In this document: positions 22,136 through 34,450 of the stretch, in pieces | How positions within the stretch are numbered: the stretch's first letter is position 1 | Layout of the letters: each line of letters starts with the position of its first letter | DNA from: Toxorhynchites rutilus septentrionalis | Taxonomy: Eukaryota > Arthropoda > Insecta > Diptera > Culicidae | Reading direction: 5' to 3' | Assembly (NCBI RefSeq): GCF_029784135.1 | Contig: NC_073746.1 | Span: 166,952,325-167,016,324 of the forward strand | Length of the DNA: 64,000 bases | The notes under the pieces: model-generated | What the model was told of the DNA's origin: nothing | Database searches by the model: none | The model's input: the letters and a program-made list of their open reading frames with translations, nothing else | Program-made: the position numbers and the translations under genes

Positions 22136-22518
22136 GTTACACCACAACCGACCGACCAAGGCGTCCCAGAAGTCAAGACGTCAGCAAAAGCCCAGCCGAG
22201 ACCCATAGCAACAGACAGAGGCGTCAAAGTTACACCGCGCGTGTAAACCAACATTTGCCGACGCCGCGGAAATCAATCGAACGACGCGAACAAAGGTTCG
22301 ATCAGGTTCGAACCACCGACGGAAATAATGAGATCAGCAGATGTAGTCTATTTAAGCCTTGTAATACGATTATAGAATTTAGTCTTGAGCGTAGCCGAGT
22401 TGAATACGGGCATAAAGGTTTATGAACCGAATGTAAAGTGTTATAAACGAATAAAAAGGGTAATTAGAAATTAAATAAAAGTTTTTTTTTAAACCGCGAG
22501 TTAAGTCACGGCATAATT
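22135..22518 (+). repeat. Errantivirus 5' LTR
   Basis: It starts CGTTACACCACAACC and ends CACGGCATAATT. I compared it base by base with 29208-29591 and saw no difference, including the T9 run. The last T overlaps the primer site. Confidence 0.93.
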
Positions 22519-22534
22519 GGCGCAGTCATTGGCC
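22518..22534 (+). other. Errantivirus primer binding site
   Basis: TGGCGCAGTCATTGGCC begins at the LTR end. The first ten bases match the tRNA-Ser-type primer site seen at 8460. Confidence 0.75.
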
Positions 22535-22756
22535 AAGTGGTACAACGAAGTGAGTAGTGTTTATAGAGCGGATATCTGGAAGCACCGCCACCGAGTTAAA
22601 GAGGAGAAGTTTACATCTACTGAAGAAACCAAACGAACAAGCGAGAGGACCCCCTGAGCGAAAATCAAGGACTCGCTGCCGTTAGGAAAACTAATCCCGC
22701 CACCTGGAACGAACGATCTACGAGGAAACCGATTCAACCTACCCAGACTCCAGGAG

Positions 22757-22776
22757 ATGAAAGCAGTAATCTTCCT
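22757..22776 (+). CDS. Putative leader exon of env (start codon plus six residues)
   Basis: An ATG at 22757 is followed by five codons for mostly hydrophobic residues and two further bases, then a consensus 5' splice site GTAAGT (22777-22782). Splicing to the acceptor at 27640-27641 (TCTCGTTGCAG) would keep the env frame exactly and put a hydrophobic signal-peptide-like start onto env. Spliced env messages are established for gypsy-group errantiviruses; this specific exon is inferred from sequence. Confidence 0.7.
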
Positions 22777-23014
22777 GTAAGTAAACACGAACAATTATCT
22801 AAACCTAACACAACAAAATACTAATTCAGAAGTGCGAGCCCCCACCAGTGGTAAGCGGACACTTGATATATCACAAAGTGAATAACTAATTCATTAACAA
22901 GTGAAGTGTAGAACAACACATTTTCTCGCGCGTATAAAGTACGTAAGATTTTTTTTTAAAAAAAAAAAAAAAAAAAAAAAGAACAAACTCTTTTGAAAAA
23001 ACAAATTTATTAAA

Positions 23015-24169
23015 ATGGCCGAGCGGGAGCAAATGATTTCTCCGGAACTTCTGGCCCCGGAATTGGATGATCATGCACCAATTCCGCAACAAGAAATAAC
23101 AATTCAAGGGTTACTCCAACACATAAGGAGCCTAACTCACAATCAGAACGAACTGATTGGGCAATTGAGAACACTTAAAGCAAAAGCGGAGGATCCGTTT
23201 ATGCAGTTTAGAACTCCGGATCCTATTAAGAATTTACCAACATTCTCCGGAAACAAACGGGAAACAAACGCATGGCTTGAAGACGCCGAAAACACCCTGC
23301 ATCTTTTTGAAAGATACAGAGATGATCCGGTCTACAGCCAATTGGTCAGAGCGGTAAAGAATAAAATCGTGGGAGAGGCCAAAGAAATTTTGATTGCTGC
23401 CGGCAACCCGAACAGTTGGGCAGAAATCAAAGAAATTATTCTAAATTCATACGGCGATAGGAGAGATTTGACATCTCATATCCAATCGTTGTTTTATATA
23501 AACCAAGGAAAAAAATCCATCACTGAATACTACAACCGAATCAAAACCATAGACACTGCTATTAAATCCACAGCAGCGACAATGGATGATTATAACAACT
23601 CTACAAGAGCAATAAATAATCTAGTGAGCCTTATGACTCTCACTAGATTCATAGATGGGCTCACAGAGGAATTGTCTATGCACGTGCGAAGCTACAGACC
23701 TAAAAGTCTGGAGGAAGCGTATGCAATCACCATACAATATGCCAACGCTGCATATAGGCAGAAGTTAAACCAAAAACCATCTGACACAAATAAAAATATC
23801 AGATCCAACAATAGTAACGGTTCACATAATTCGAAACCGTCTCCCAACCCCAATAGTAATGGCAATCACTTTAACGCGAAGCCATCCACCTCAAATTCTA
23901 ACAATAACTTGCATAATCAAAAACCATACGGGTCTGCGAAATTCAAAGCTAGAGCTCCACCGCCAGATGACGATGTCTCGATGAGGACAGCGAAATCGCG
24001 GGCAGAGGTTAACAGCCACGAAACAGCAGAACACAGCAAAAATCATCAAACAGAACCTGACACTTCGGAACAGCTGGACGAATCCGTCCTCGATTCGGAA
24101 GATGACGATTATTTCGTCAACGATGAACTAAATTTTCACGTGGCCGAGGCGCTACAAAAAGAAAAATAA
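23015..24169 (+). CDS. gag: Errantivirus Gag
   Basis: The frame is 384 residues, ATG at 23015 preceded by a long A-run (22954-22980) and ATTAAAATGG context. The middle resembles retrotransposon gag helical domains (TFSGNKRETNAWLEDAENT, LFYINQGKKSITEYYNRI, LTRFIDGLTEELSMHV). The C-terminal third is Asn/Ser-rich and then acidic. No CCHC zinc knuckle is present, which is usual in this group. Gag assembles particles around element RNA. The stop TAA at 24167-24169 overlaps the pol ATG by one base. Confidence 0.92.
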   Translation: MAEREQMISPELLAPELDDHAPIPQQEITIQGLLQHIRSLTHNQNELIGQLRTLKAKAEDPFMQFRTPDPIKNLPTFSGNKRETNAWLEDAENTLHLFERYRDDPVYSQLVRAVKNKIVGEAKEILIAAGNPNSWAEIKEIILNSYGDRRDLTSHIQSLFYINQGKKSITEYYNRIKTIDTAIKSTAATMDDYNNSTRAINNLVSLMTLTRFIDGLTEELSMHVRSYRPKSLEEAYAITIQYANAAYRQKLNQKPSDTNKNIRSNNSNGSHNSKPSPNPNSNGNHFNAKPSTSNSNNNLHNQKPYGSAKFKARAPPPDDDVSMRTAKSRAEVNSHETAEHSKNHQTEPDTSEQLDESVLDSEDDDYFVNDELNFHVAEALQKEK

Positions 24170-27100
24170 TGAACGATAATAACTTTATTCCCTACATCAC
24201 CATTGCAACATCCAAAGGCGAGATGAAATTTTTGATCGACACAGGAGCGAACAAAAATTACATATCACCCGAGCATGTAAACATAGAAAACTGCAAAACA
24301 GAACCGATTTCAAAAGTAACCAACATTAAGGGAACCTTTACAATCGATAAATCCGCTTCCTTCGACCCATTTCTTATAAATAAAAAACTGAAATTTTTCA
24401 TTTTCAAATTTCATAAATTTTTCGATGGACTCATCGGATACGAGTCATTGAGAAATTTAAATGCTAAAATCGACGTCAGTAAAAATACATTGAGGATCGG
24501 GAGAAAAACTTTCGCAATGAAAAAGAGATTTCCCGAGAAACATAAAATCAATTTAAATGAACAAGAATATCAGTTCATAAAATTGAAAACCAAGAAAAAT
24601 GGAGATTTTCTTATAGAGGAAGAAAAGCCTCACGGAAAATTTTCTATCTTGCCAGGCCTCTACAGAAGTGCTAATAACACAGCCTTTGTAGCAGTGCAAA
24701 ATTATACAAAAAAATCGATGGAAATCAATTCGAACGAGATCAAGCTTTGCAATGACTTGGATACAGAGGTTGACCCATTCGAGCTGACAGAGCTACCGAA
24801 AAAGGTTGACTCTGAAAATTACACCATAAGAGACGATCATATGAATGAGGAGGAGAAATATACCCTCAGGAAATTGATCAGGAAATACAACGACGTTTTA
24901 TATGTGGAAAGTGATAAGTTATCATTCACCCATAAAATTAAACATAAAATACGCACCGTGGACAGTATTCCGATACACTCCAAATCGTATAAGTACCCCT
25001 ACGTGTACGAAAGCGAGGTGCAGGAGCAAGTTAAAAAGATGCTGAAAGACGGAATCATAAAAGAGTCAATCTCGCCTTACACGTCACCTGTGTGGGTGGT
25101 TCCTAAAAAGTCCGATGCATCTGGACGAAAAAAATTCCGTTTAGTGATCGATTACCGAAAACTAAACGAGAAAACAATTAATGACAAATACCCTATACCA
25201 GAAATTACGGATATTCTGGATAAATTAGGAAAGGCGAAATATTTTTCAACAATCGATTTAGTTTCTGACTTCCACCAAATTCAATTAGCGGAGGAAGATA
25301 CAGAAAAAACTGCTTTTTCCGTAAACGGTGGCAAATATGAGTTTACTCGTATGCCATTTGGCTTGAAGAATGCCCCAGCGACTTTTCAAAGAGTCATGGA
25401 TTGCATTCTGAGAGATTTAGTAGGAGTATGTTGTTTCGTCTATATGGACGATATCATCATCTTCTCCAGCTCGCTTCAAGAGCACTTGAAAAATTTGTCG
25501 CAAGTCTTCGCAAAATTGAAAGAAGCAAGACTAAAAATTCAGCTGGACAAATGCGAGTTCTTTAGGAAAGAAACGCAATTTTTAGGTCATACAGTCTCTG
25601 AAGAGGGAGTACGACCAAACAGCGACAAAATTGATGCAATAAGGCAATGGCCAATACCTAAAAGCGAAAAAGAAGTGAGACAATTCCTAGGAATGCTTGG
25701 CTACTACAGGCGATTTATTAAGGATTTCGCAAAAATTGTAAAGCCGTTAACAGCACTTCTCCGAAAGGATATTGAATTCGAAATTACACCAGAAGTAGTA
25801 ACATGCTTCGAAAAGTGTAAGCAACTTCTGACGATCGACCCGGTATTAATTTACCCTGATTTTAGCAAAGAATTTTCACTAACAACGGATGCGAGTGACC
25901 ACGCTATTGGTGCAGTGTTGTCACAAGGGCCAGCAGGTAACGACCGACCCATCGCATACGCCTCACGTACTTTGAATAAAACGGAAGAACGATATTCCAC
26001 TACCGAAAAGGAGTTTCTCGCGATAGTATGGGCAGTGAAACATTTCAGACCATACCTCTATGGTAGAAAGTTTAAAATGTTCACCGACCACCAACCACTA
26101 ACATTTTCTTTCACGAACGCTAACCACAGAATAATTAGAGGAAAGCTGGCTTTAGAGGAATTCGATTACGAACTAATCTACAAACCGGGAAAACAAAACG
26201 TTGTCGCCGACGCGCTGTCGCGCGTAAACATAGAAAAACACCTGAACGCACACTCGCAATCATCGCTTTCCCTAAATGTTGAACCTTCTGAGCGAGGAAA
26301 CGAACCTTCAGACGACGAAAGTGACGGAACGACAGTACACTCAGCGGATACGAGTGATGACTACTTTATTCGGTATACTGAGAGACCTATCAACGTTTTT
26401 CGGACACAAGTCATATTCAAAATAGGAAATGTAGAACTTGCAGCCTACGAACAAATTTTTCCAAAATATCACAGACACACAATAGTAAAAAGAACATACA
26501 CCGAAGAAGACATAGTTGAAACGTTGAAACGGACCCTGAATCCGAAGGGTTTGAGTTGTATAAAAGTACCTATCTCATTAGCACAACTAGTGCAGGAGAC
26601 GTATAAAAAACATTTTTCCTCAAATATTATTTACAAAGTATTTATTTCAGAGACCATGTTGGAGGACATCAGAATGGAAGTCGAGCAAGACGAGATCATA
26701 AGAAGAATTCACCAATACGGACACAGAGGAATCAAAGAAAACCGGAACCAGATTCTACAAACACACTTTTTCCCGCAACTCGATCGAAAGGTCAAAATTT
26801 ATGTCGATTCCTGTGATATTTGCAAAAAAGCCAAATATGACAGAAATCCACCCAAACTAATTAGAAAAAGCACATTTGGACAGAAACCTTTCGACAGAGT
26901 CCACATTGACATTTTCTTCCTAAAAGGTCAAAAGTGGCTCACCATAGTTGATTCATTTTCAAAATTTGCAAACGCGATTCCATTAAGCACAAGAACAATA
27001 GTTGATATCAAAACCGCAATAACCGAACACATTCGAAATTTTGGAAGACCTCAAACTATAGTGAGTGACCAAGAGCCATCTTTCAGGTCCATAGACTTTA

Positions 27101-27609
27101 TGGGATTCCTAAATGATCTCAATATAGAGATACACCTCGCAAGTGGATCCAATTCAAATGGTATCGTGGAACGTTTCCACTCCACTTTAATTGAAACCTT
27201 CCGCACAAACAAAGCAAAATTTAAAGATTTAACATTAAACGAGCAAGTAAATATCGCCATCGACATTTACAATAATAGTTTCCACTCAGTAATAAAAACC
27301 CAACCGCGAAATTTGATTTTTAATAACTCTGGATCTACGAATATGGAAGAAATATCTGAAAAATCTAAAAACCTGCAATCTGCAGTTAAAATCGAACTAA
27401 ATAGACGAAAAGATAAATACGAACAACAAAATATGAATAACGAAAAACCTGAAGATCTTCAACCAGGCGAAATTAAATACATAAAAAACTCTCAACGTTT
27501 AACAAAGGACAAAGATCCGTTTAAAATAACAACGATTAAACACAACAACGAACTAACATTTGAAGACGTCAATAATATTAAAATCCACAAAAATAGAATA
27601 AAGAAATAA
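24169..27609 (+). CDS. pol: Errantivirus Pol polyprotein (protease, RT, RNase H, integrase)
   Basis: The frame is 1146 residues, in the -1 frame relative to gag. Protease has D24-T-G. RT spans roughly residues 270-450 with YMDD at about 425-428. RNase H follows with TTDASDH, EKEFLAIVWAVKHFRPYLYG and FTDHQP. Integrase has an H-H-C-C zinc region (about 840-890) and D, D, E (VHIDIFF, VSDQEPS, NGIVERFH). No stop or frameshift. It copies element RNA to DNA and integrates it. The start may be reached by reinitiation at TAATG or by -1 frameshifting; the sequence alone does not decide. Confidence 0.95.
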   Translation: MNDNNFIPYITIATSKGEMKFLIDTGANKNYISPEHVNIENCKTEPISKVTNIKGTFTIDKSASFDPFLINKKLKFFIFKFHKFFDGLIGYESLRNLNAKIDVSKNTLRIGRKTFAMKKRFPEKHKINLNEQEYQFIKLKTKKNGDFLIEEEKPHGKFSILPGLYRSANNTAFVAVQNYTKKSMEINSNEIKLCNDLDTEVDPFELTELPKKVDSENYTIRDDHMNEEEKYTLRKLIRKYNDVLYVESDKLSFTHKIKHKIRTVDSIPIHSKSYKYPYVYESEVQEQVKKMLKDGIIKESISPYTSPVWVVPKKSDASGRKKFRLVIDYRKLNEKTINDKYPIPEITDILDKLGKAKYFSTIDLVSDFHQIQLAEEDTEKTAFSVNGGKYEFTRMPFGLKNAPATFQRVMDCILRDLVGVCCFVYMDDIIIFSSSLQEHLKNLSQVFAKLKEARLKIQLDKCEFFRKETQFLGHTVSEEGVRPNSDKIDAIRQWPIPKSEKEVRQFLGMLGYYRRFIKDFAKIVKPLTALLRKDIEFEITPEVVTCFEKCKQLLTIDPVLIYPDFSKEFSLTTDASDHAIGAVLSQGPAGNDRPIAYASRTLNKTEERYSTTEKEFLAIVWAVKHFRPYLYGRKFKMFTDHQPLTFSFTNANHRIIRGKLALEEFDYELIYKPGKQNVVADALSRVNIEKHLNAHSQSSLSLNVEPSERGNEPSDDESDGTTVHSADTSDDYFIRYTERPINVFRTQVIFKIGNVELAAYEQIFPKYHRHTIVKRTYTEEDIVETLKRTLNPKGLSCIKVPISLAQLVQETYKKHFSSNIIYKVFISETMLEDIRMEVEQDEIIRRIHQYGHRGIKENRNQILQTHFFPQLDRKVKIYVDSCDICKKAKYDRNPPKLIRKSTFGQKPFDRVHIDIFFLKGQKWLTIVDSFSKFANAIPLSTRTIVDIKTAITEHIRNFGRPQTIVSDQEPSFRSIDFMGFLNDLNIEIHLASGSNSNGIVERFHSTLIETFRTNKAKFKDLTLNEQVNIAIDIYNNSFHSVIKTQPRNLIFNNSGSTNMEEISEKSKNLQSAVKIELNRRKDKYEQQNMNNEKPEDLQPGEIKYIKNSQRLTKDKDPFKITTIKHNNELTFEDVNNIKIHKNRIKK

Positions 27610-29207
27610 CCGATAAATCAATTATTTAACTCTCGTTGCAGATTTTCATGCATCGTCATAATAAATTGCACAAAACTTAAAGATCTATCTCACAACAATG
27701 GTATAATTGCCATAAAATTAAAACAAGTCAGGATTAGGATAGGATTCGAGAGAATTATCCAAAAGATTAATATCCACTCTATCGAACATAATATCAATTA
27801 CATTGAAAAAATCGCAGGAAATATTAAAGTTATAGACCACTTAAGAAGTACTTTAGATTTCAAAATACAAAACTCAAAAGGTAAATTGATGAGCTTGTAT
27901 TCCCACAGAAGTAAAAGAGCATTAGTAAACGCATTAGGAACAGCAATAAAATTAATAGCAGGAAACCCTGATAATGACGATTTAGAAATTATAAACCATA
28001 GTTTGGGAACTTTAGAGAAACAGGAAAATTTACTATCGAAATCTATATCAAGACAAATAATCATTAACGATAAAATACAAAACAAAATTAATAACATAAC
28101 AGACGTACTCAAAAAGATCAATAAACAGATTGTGGAACAGAGGAACAATTCTTTGGTAACCAGAGCAGATTTGGAATATATCAACATGATTGTAAACCTT
28201 GACTCTATAATTCAGATTCTCGGAAATATTGAAGAACAAATCGAGTTTGCTAAACTCAACATTTTAAACAGAAATTTATTTTCATTTGAAGAGAAGAAGT
28301 ACATTTTCAACAGACTCAATGCTCAAAAGCTAAAGCTAGACTATTTAGATCAAATATTCCAGTACAGCTCAGGAAGCGTTATTGTAAGCCAAGGTGAAAT
28401 TATAATACTGGTGAAAATACCCATCCTCGGGGACAACGAGTTCGACCTGATCAACATTCAGACGCTCAACATAAACAGTACACGAATCAGCACAGACGTA
28501 AAACTGGTGGCAAAGCATGGAGACATCATTTACAGACAAAGCGAACTTTGCGACATTTGCGAAGCTACAACCCTTCTCGAAGATGATTGCATCTATAACC
28601 TTCTGAATCACCAAACACCAAAATGTATCATAAAACCCGTCAGACAACCCATCCGTGTCGAAGAAATTAAGAAAGGAGTCATACTTGTTGACACAAACAA
28701 AAATGTATTGATCTCTGATTCATGCAACAATTCCAGACTGATCAACACCCCGACAATCATCGAAACAAACAACTGTACAATCAAAGTGATGAACATCACC
28801 TTCAATAACCAAGTAACTTTTGGAAATAGTGAAGAATACCTTCTCCCAATATACGGAAATAAGTTGATACAATTAAACTATACAGAGGAGAATAATGAAA
28901 TCAACCACCTCAAATTGGAAAACCTTAACAGTCTGCAGGACATAAAGTTAGACCTGCATCGTTCAAAAAGGACAACAACCATCGGAGGAGGAGTCCTCCT
29001 CATGCTAATCATTATCTGTTCTTTTACCATTTATATCATCGACAGAAGATTCAAAGCGAAGGAAAGAGCAACTCTGGAAATTCGAAGCCATGTTGGAACC
29101 ACCACGGAACTTAAACAAACCATTGGAAAAGGAGAATTTGGACCATTACCGAGTCTCGTCCTTTTCGAAAGATCGTCCGAGGACGGACGAGAATCTAAGG
29201 GGGGAGG

Positions 29208-29774
<567 letters not shown>

Positions 29775-29919
29775 ATGGATTTCTGTCTGTCTGTCTGTCT
29801 GTCTGATTCTTATGGACTCGGAAACTACTGAACCGATCAACATGAAAATTGGTATGTAGGGGTTTTTGGGCCCGGGGAAGGTTTTCGTGATAGTTTGGCA
29901 CCCCTCCCGCCTCTCTAAG

Positions 29920-30330
29920 GGGGGGCTGTCATACAAATGAAACACAAATTTCTGCATTATTCGAGAATTATTCAAGCAAATGAAATCAAATTGGGCATAT
30001 TGAGGTTTTAGGGTGCAATAAATGTTTCCATGGTGGTTGAACTCTCCACCCCCTTCTGTAAGGGGGGTGCGGGGGAGGGGGGGGTCGCTGTCATACAAAT
30101 GAAACACAAATTTCTGCATAACTCGAGAACTAATCAAGCAAATGGAACCAAATTAGACATATTGAGATTTTAGGATGCAATAAATGTTTCTATGGTAGTT
30201 AGACTCTCCACCCCCCTCTCTAAGGGGGGGCTACCATACAAATGAAACACAAATTTCTGAATTACTCGAGAATTAATCAAGCAAACGAAACCAAATTTGG
30301 CATGTGGAGGTTGAAGGATGCAATAAATAT
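29920..30330. repeat. ~150-bp tandem block of the Helitron
   Basis: CATACAAATGAAACACAAAT recurs at about 29931, 30094 and 30235, each followed by TTCTG...CTCGAGAA...AATCAAGCAAA and preceded by C- or G-rich runs (CCACCCCC, AAGGGGGG). The same block is expanded to about six copies in the copy at 53170-54020. Confidence 0.85.
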
Positions 30331-30967
30331 TGAAAATTTTCGGAAAACTCTGATGGAAAAAGGGAAAATTCGGAAAATTAAATTCCCATATGTTCTACAA
30401 TTACATAGTGACAAGTGCTGTTAATTCATTTGATGTTTGCGCTAGCGAAATTGATCTTTGTTCGAAACTGGAAATGGATTTTAATATGATGAAACGCACT
30501 CCTATATCTTCTTCTATCTATACAAAAAAAGGATCGCCAGATGTGTTGATAAGTGCAGAACTCGAGGAAGAAATTGTCCGATTTAGGGCTGTCTTTATTC
30601 TATCATATTTTCTGTATTAATCATTTATTCAATGTAACGGAGAAACATGTTGTTTGCAAGTGGTTGAAAAATCTCGAACGAGAATTGTGTCTGGAAATAA
30701 TCTGATATAATAATGATGAGTTTTGTTAGAAATACTAGGAATTTTATAGTAAAAAGTAAATTCAACGGAGACGAATAGAAGATCAGTCAATGAACAGTTC
30801 TGCGATTGGGCCCATGAACTTGCTCGTAGTAACAAAACGTGAATTTTTGAAGGTATAGATAACAAAAAACTAATTTTTGGCGAGACGAAGTTTGCCGGGT
30901 CAGCTAGTTCATATTTAAAAATGAAGTGTTCGGAATTTGAGACTGTTCGGAATATGAGACAAAACGG

Positions 30968-31532
30968 TACCAGCTGACGATACAAATAGTGCAATTACTA
31001 TTGACCACTCAATTCCAGCATATGTGTTATACGAGTTACAAGTGGTGTAAAAATTTAATCAAAATTACAATTAAATATAAATCCGAAATATCAGTCGGAT
31101 GAATAGTGAAAGGGAGGAAATAAACAGAATAAACAAATGCATCTAATATAATGTTGTTACATACAGTTTTCTCTATAAAAAATAAAGACACTTTCATTAA
31201 ATATACTATATTTCGTTGTTGGTTTTTGTTTCTCTTTGTTCGATCATTTTCGAGTGTTCTTAGGTCTAACGAAGGTAACTGTGACAATATAATTCGAATG
31301 AGGTGTTCCATTTGTGACGGATTGGGATATATCCTTGAGTGTATAATAATCGCTACCAAAGATATAACAAAAATTTCCCGCTCCTATGTCAACGCTGCGT
31401 TTCACCCGAACATCTCCATCTAATCGCAACGGGATTAATAAATACTTCTTCGTAAAAGTAACTGGTTCATCAATACTATCAATGTTTTCTCATGCACATT
31501 CGCTCCCGGCCTGAACGCCATGGTTCAAAAAC
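30968..31532. other. Intergenic / 3' flank of gene B
   Basis: No supported gene. It follows the TA target of the outer element and leads to the gene B stop. No AATAAA was found on the minus strand close to the stop. Confidence 0.45.
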
Positions 31533-33633
31533 TCACAGCGCCACATCGCGGTACTTCCGAAAGTCATCCGATTCGTTGCCGAGCGATTGACGACTGTTAT
31601 TCGCGCTATTCACATAGCCATTGTTGTAACTATAACTAATGGTCGAATGGTTGGTATTGTAGGCTGCCCCATGTCCCCCTCCTGGATGATGATGCGAAGG
31701 TGGCGGAGGGTGATGATGCGGTGAACCGAAGTATCCCCCACCCCCGCCATGGGGGAAATGATTATGATGCATCTGATAAACATACGGATGTGGGTGGTAG
31801 GGGAAATATGAAGGAGGATACGCGCTGTATGCCGGATTGTACGCAATTACGTTCCACGGGTTTAGAGTGAAGTTTTTGAGCAAATTGTTGCCGTATCGAT
31901 ACTGGGCGTATTCATTCTTTTTGTATGGCAGTGGTGACTCCGAGAGGGTTATGTTACCCAAATTCTCCAACGATACACAATTTCGACCGAGAATTTTGTT
32001 GGGTTTCGTTGATTCGATCGTGTGGTAAATTGGATCGTTGCTCGCAGACGTAGGATCAGTATTCATCTCAATGATGCTATTGCTGTCCTTACTAGCTTTG
32101 CTGATCCCTTCGTTCAACTTGTTGTGTATCCTATTTTTCAGATTGTTGTTCAGCACACTATCCGTCTCGTCATTTCCCTTTTCTTTGGCATCTTTCTTCT
32201 CGTTCATGGTGAGAAACTTAGGAGGGAAAATAAATCGTAGATCCAACAGAGATTGGGTTTTCTTACACTTTGCCGCCATCGGTGGCGGAGGTGGTCCGAT
32301 GTACTGCGAAGGATTCAGTCCGAATATACTCGCGTTGAACTCACTCTGCGATCCGTACAAGTTGTTGTAGGCCGTGTACTGCTGGACGATATCCAACGTA
32401 TTGGTTTCGTGTGGAACATAACCCGGATTGTCGAAGCCAGTGGAAGGACGTCGGCTTGCATGGCTTCGTTTGCTGGCTCGCAACGAGCTCATTCCATTGG
32501 CGGCGTCAAACGGAGTGGAAGGCGTCGGTGTTGTCAACTGAAGCCTCGATGCAAGGGATTCGAGCTGTGATAGGACTTTCTTCTCCTGGCGCCATCTGTA
32601 AACAAACAAATACAAGAGTTATTTCGAAACTTGTGGATAACTTATAACAGTTGCTAGAGTGTCTACTGTTGATGAACACTTATTAGATGTAAAAAGAAGC
32701 CCTAGGTGTATCAATAATGTGTGTTTTTAAATGTGTCAAGATTAAAAGATGCATGCATAATGTTTGTTATTTTTCTCAAATTCTATAACCTTAATTGCAC
32801 GTTCGCTATCGGAAATAGAAAATAAAGGGCAAGGTTGTCCAGTCACCAAACACACAGTAGCACTTCTAATAATACTGTATGGAGGCCAAAATTTTGCCCA
32901 ATCTTGCCTCTTTTTGTTTGCTCATATATCTCAACATGGTTTTCGGTTTGGTAACAAAATCGTAACATTATTCAACCGATGCAAAATATACTGATGGGCA
33001 TTCTCTGTTCCGCCATAAAATTCCGGATATCCCAATTTGTATTGCCAGTTATGCCGGAAAATGGATTGATTCACAATTATACAACAGATCAAAACCGATC
33101 GGACCCTGTTCGGTGACTGTTTTATATGCATGCGCGAAAAACCGCACGTTTTCAATCAGCAACATTCCTCACCTTAAGGCAGTCGGAATGACGCAAAGCA
33201 GTGCCAAACAATTGACTATTAAACGTACTAAATATCCTACTAATTCCGTTAGTCCATGCGCCGACTGGAGGCCCTAAAATGGAAACAAAGATAATATTAC
33301 CACCGCCGCACAAATTCGACACCCTGTCTCACTTACCCAGTACTGGATAGTCATATACATAACTAGCGCCAATTCCGGCACCGAGAGCGCCCCAATGATA
33401 ATCGACCAACTGAGTAAACCCCACGATATGCCCTGCAAATAAAAGCCGAGTAAAGGGTCACTCTGGAACAACACCACAATGAAACTCACCGTTGACAGCC
33501 CATGGATTAGAATGGCGGAGGACACGAAAAGGATGAAGTATTCCGCACACAGCAAATAGGACGGTATAGGCAGATTTCCTTTTGCCTCCAGGACCCACGA
33601 AACTTCGCAGGAAAATGCTATTAGGTACGTGAT
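31533..33633 (-). CDS. Gene B: multi-pass membrane protein with long His/Pro/Gly/Ser-rich tail, last four exons
   Basis: Exons in transcript order are 33633-33490, 33432-33337, 33273-33173 and 32595-31533 (stop TGA). All are bounded by CAG or TAG acceptors and GTGAG/GTAAGT/GTGAGG donors, and the joins preserve one frame of 467 residues. The first three exons encode about four hydrophobic segments (YLLCAEYFILFVSSAILI, GLLSWSIIIGALS, ALVMYMTIQYW, LIVNCLALLCVI). The large last exon starts with a basic, possibly coiled segment (RWRQEKKVLSQLESLASRL). A polar region with conserved-looking Tyr/Asn motifs and a Gly/His/Pro-rich end (FPHGGGGGYFG, HHHPPPPSHHH) follows. The start exon lies further right and was not found. 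I do not recognise the family; localisation in a membrane is well supported. Confidence 0.85.
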
Positions 33634-34249
33634 CTGTAGAGGAAAAAAAATATATACATGAGAGAATGCCATTCGAGCAAAAATAACGCAGCATCAATCA
33701 ATATAAAAATCCCCTTTCTTTTTGTTGTCTCTCCGATCCCAAAATGAAAACAGCAATGAAATTTGGTGAAAGATAATTTTTGTGCGTAGGCGTGAGCGAA
33801 GGCATTCGTTAATTTGTTTTCGTTAACGCCTACTTGAACTAATTATCGTAACTGGAATCGAGATAAATATTCGGGTTATTTAATAATTTGGAAGAGATCT
33901 TTTTTGTAATGGTAAGAGTTAGGTAAGTGTTGAAAGAAGTTGTTTCTCCTCTATTGTACTTTCGCGGTTATGGTGTCATCAAATCGAAGTTTGGCAATGG
34001 AAGGGAAGTCGATTTTATTTTCGGCAAGCTTCCATTCATCTGAGCAGTGAGCAGGAAACGAATTTGGTTTGTCCCAAGTATTGTACGTAATGCAAAAAGC
34101 TTAATTGCTTTGGAATATAGATGATGGAAATTTTCGACGAAGCTTGAATTAGTAAGCTAAACTCAGTGATTATACCCAGGGGTCCACAGAGAAGAAGAAA
34201 TTAACATTTTAAAGTGAAACGAACAGTACTTTAAGCTCTTGAGCTTGCA
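33634..34249. other. Presumed intron of gene B
   Basis: It lies upstream of the first visible exon of gene B on the minus strand. No exon-like segment was recognised. An imperfect inverted repeat (GTAGGCGTGAGCG...CGTTAACGCCTAC) is at 33786-33831. Confidence 0.45.
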
Positions 34250-34450
34250 CATACAGTCACAGCTCTCTATAATGACAATCTTTATAGCGACATATCTCTC
34301 TATAACGCCATGTCCGAAAGCCGCTTTAAAATCGCATAGAAATTATTTTCTTTATTGAGACATTTCTCTATAACGACCTTTCCCTATAACCATTATCGCT
34401 TCTATTTACTTAAACATTAACATTCTCTATTGCGACAATTTCACATTCCA
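34250..34450 (+). repeat. CTCTATAACGAC-motif repeat, possible pogo/Tigger-like end
   Basis: It begins CAGTCACAGCTCTCTATAATGAC and repeats CTCTATAACGNC-type motifs five or six times. This resembles the ends of Tigger/pogo elements. No matching opposite end or transposase was found. Confidence 0.4.
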
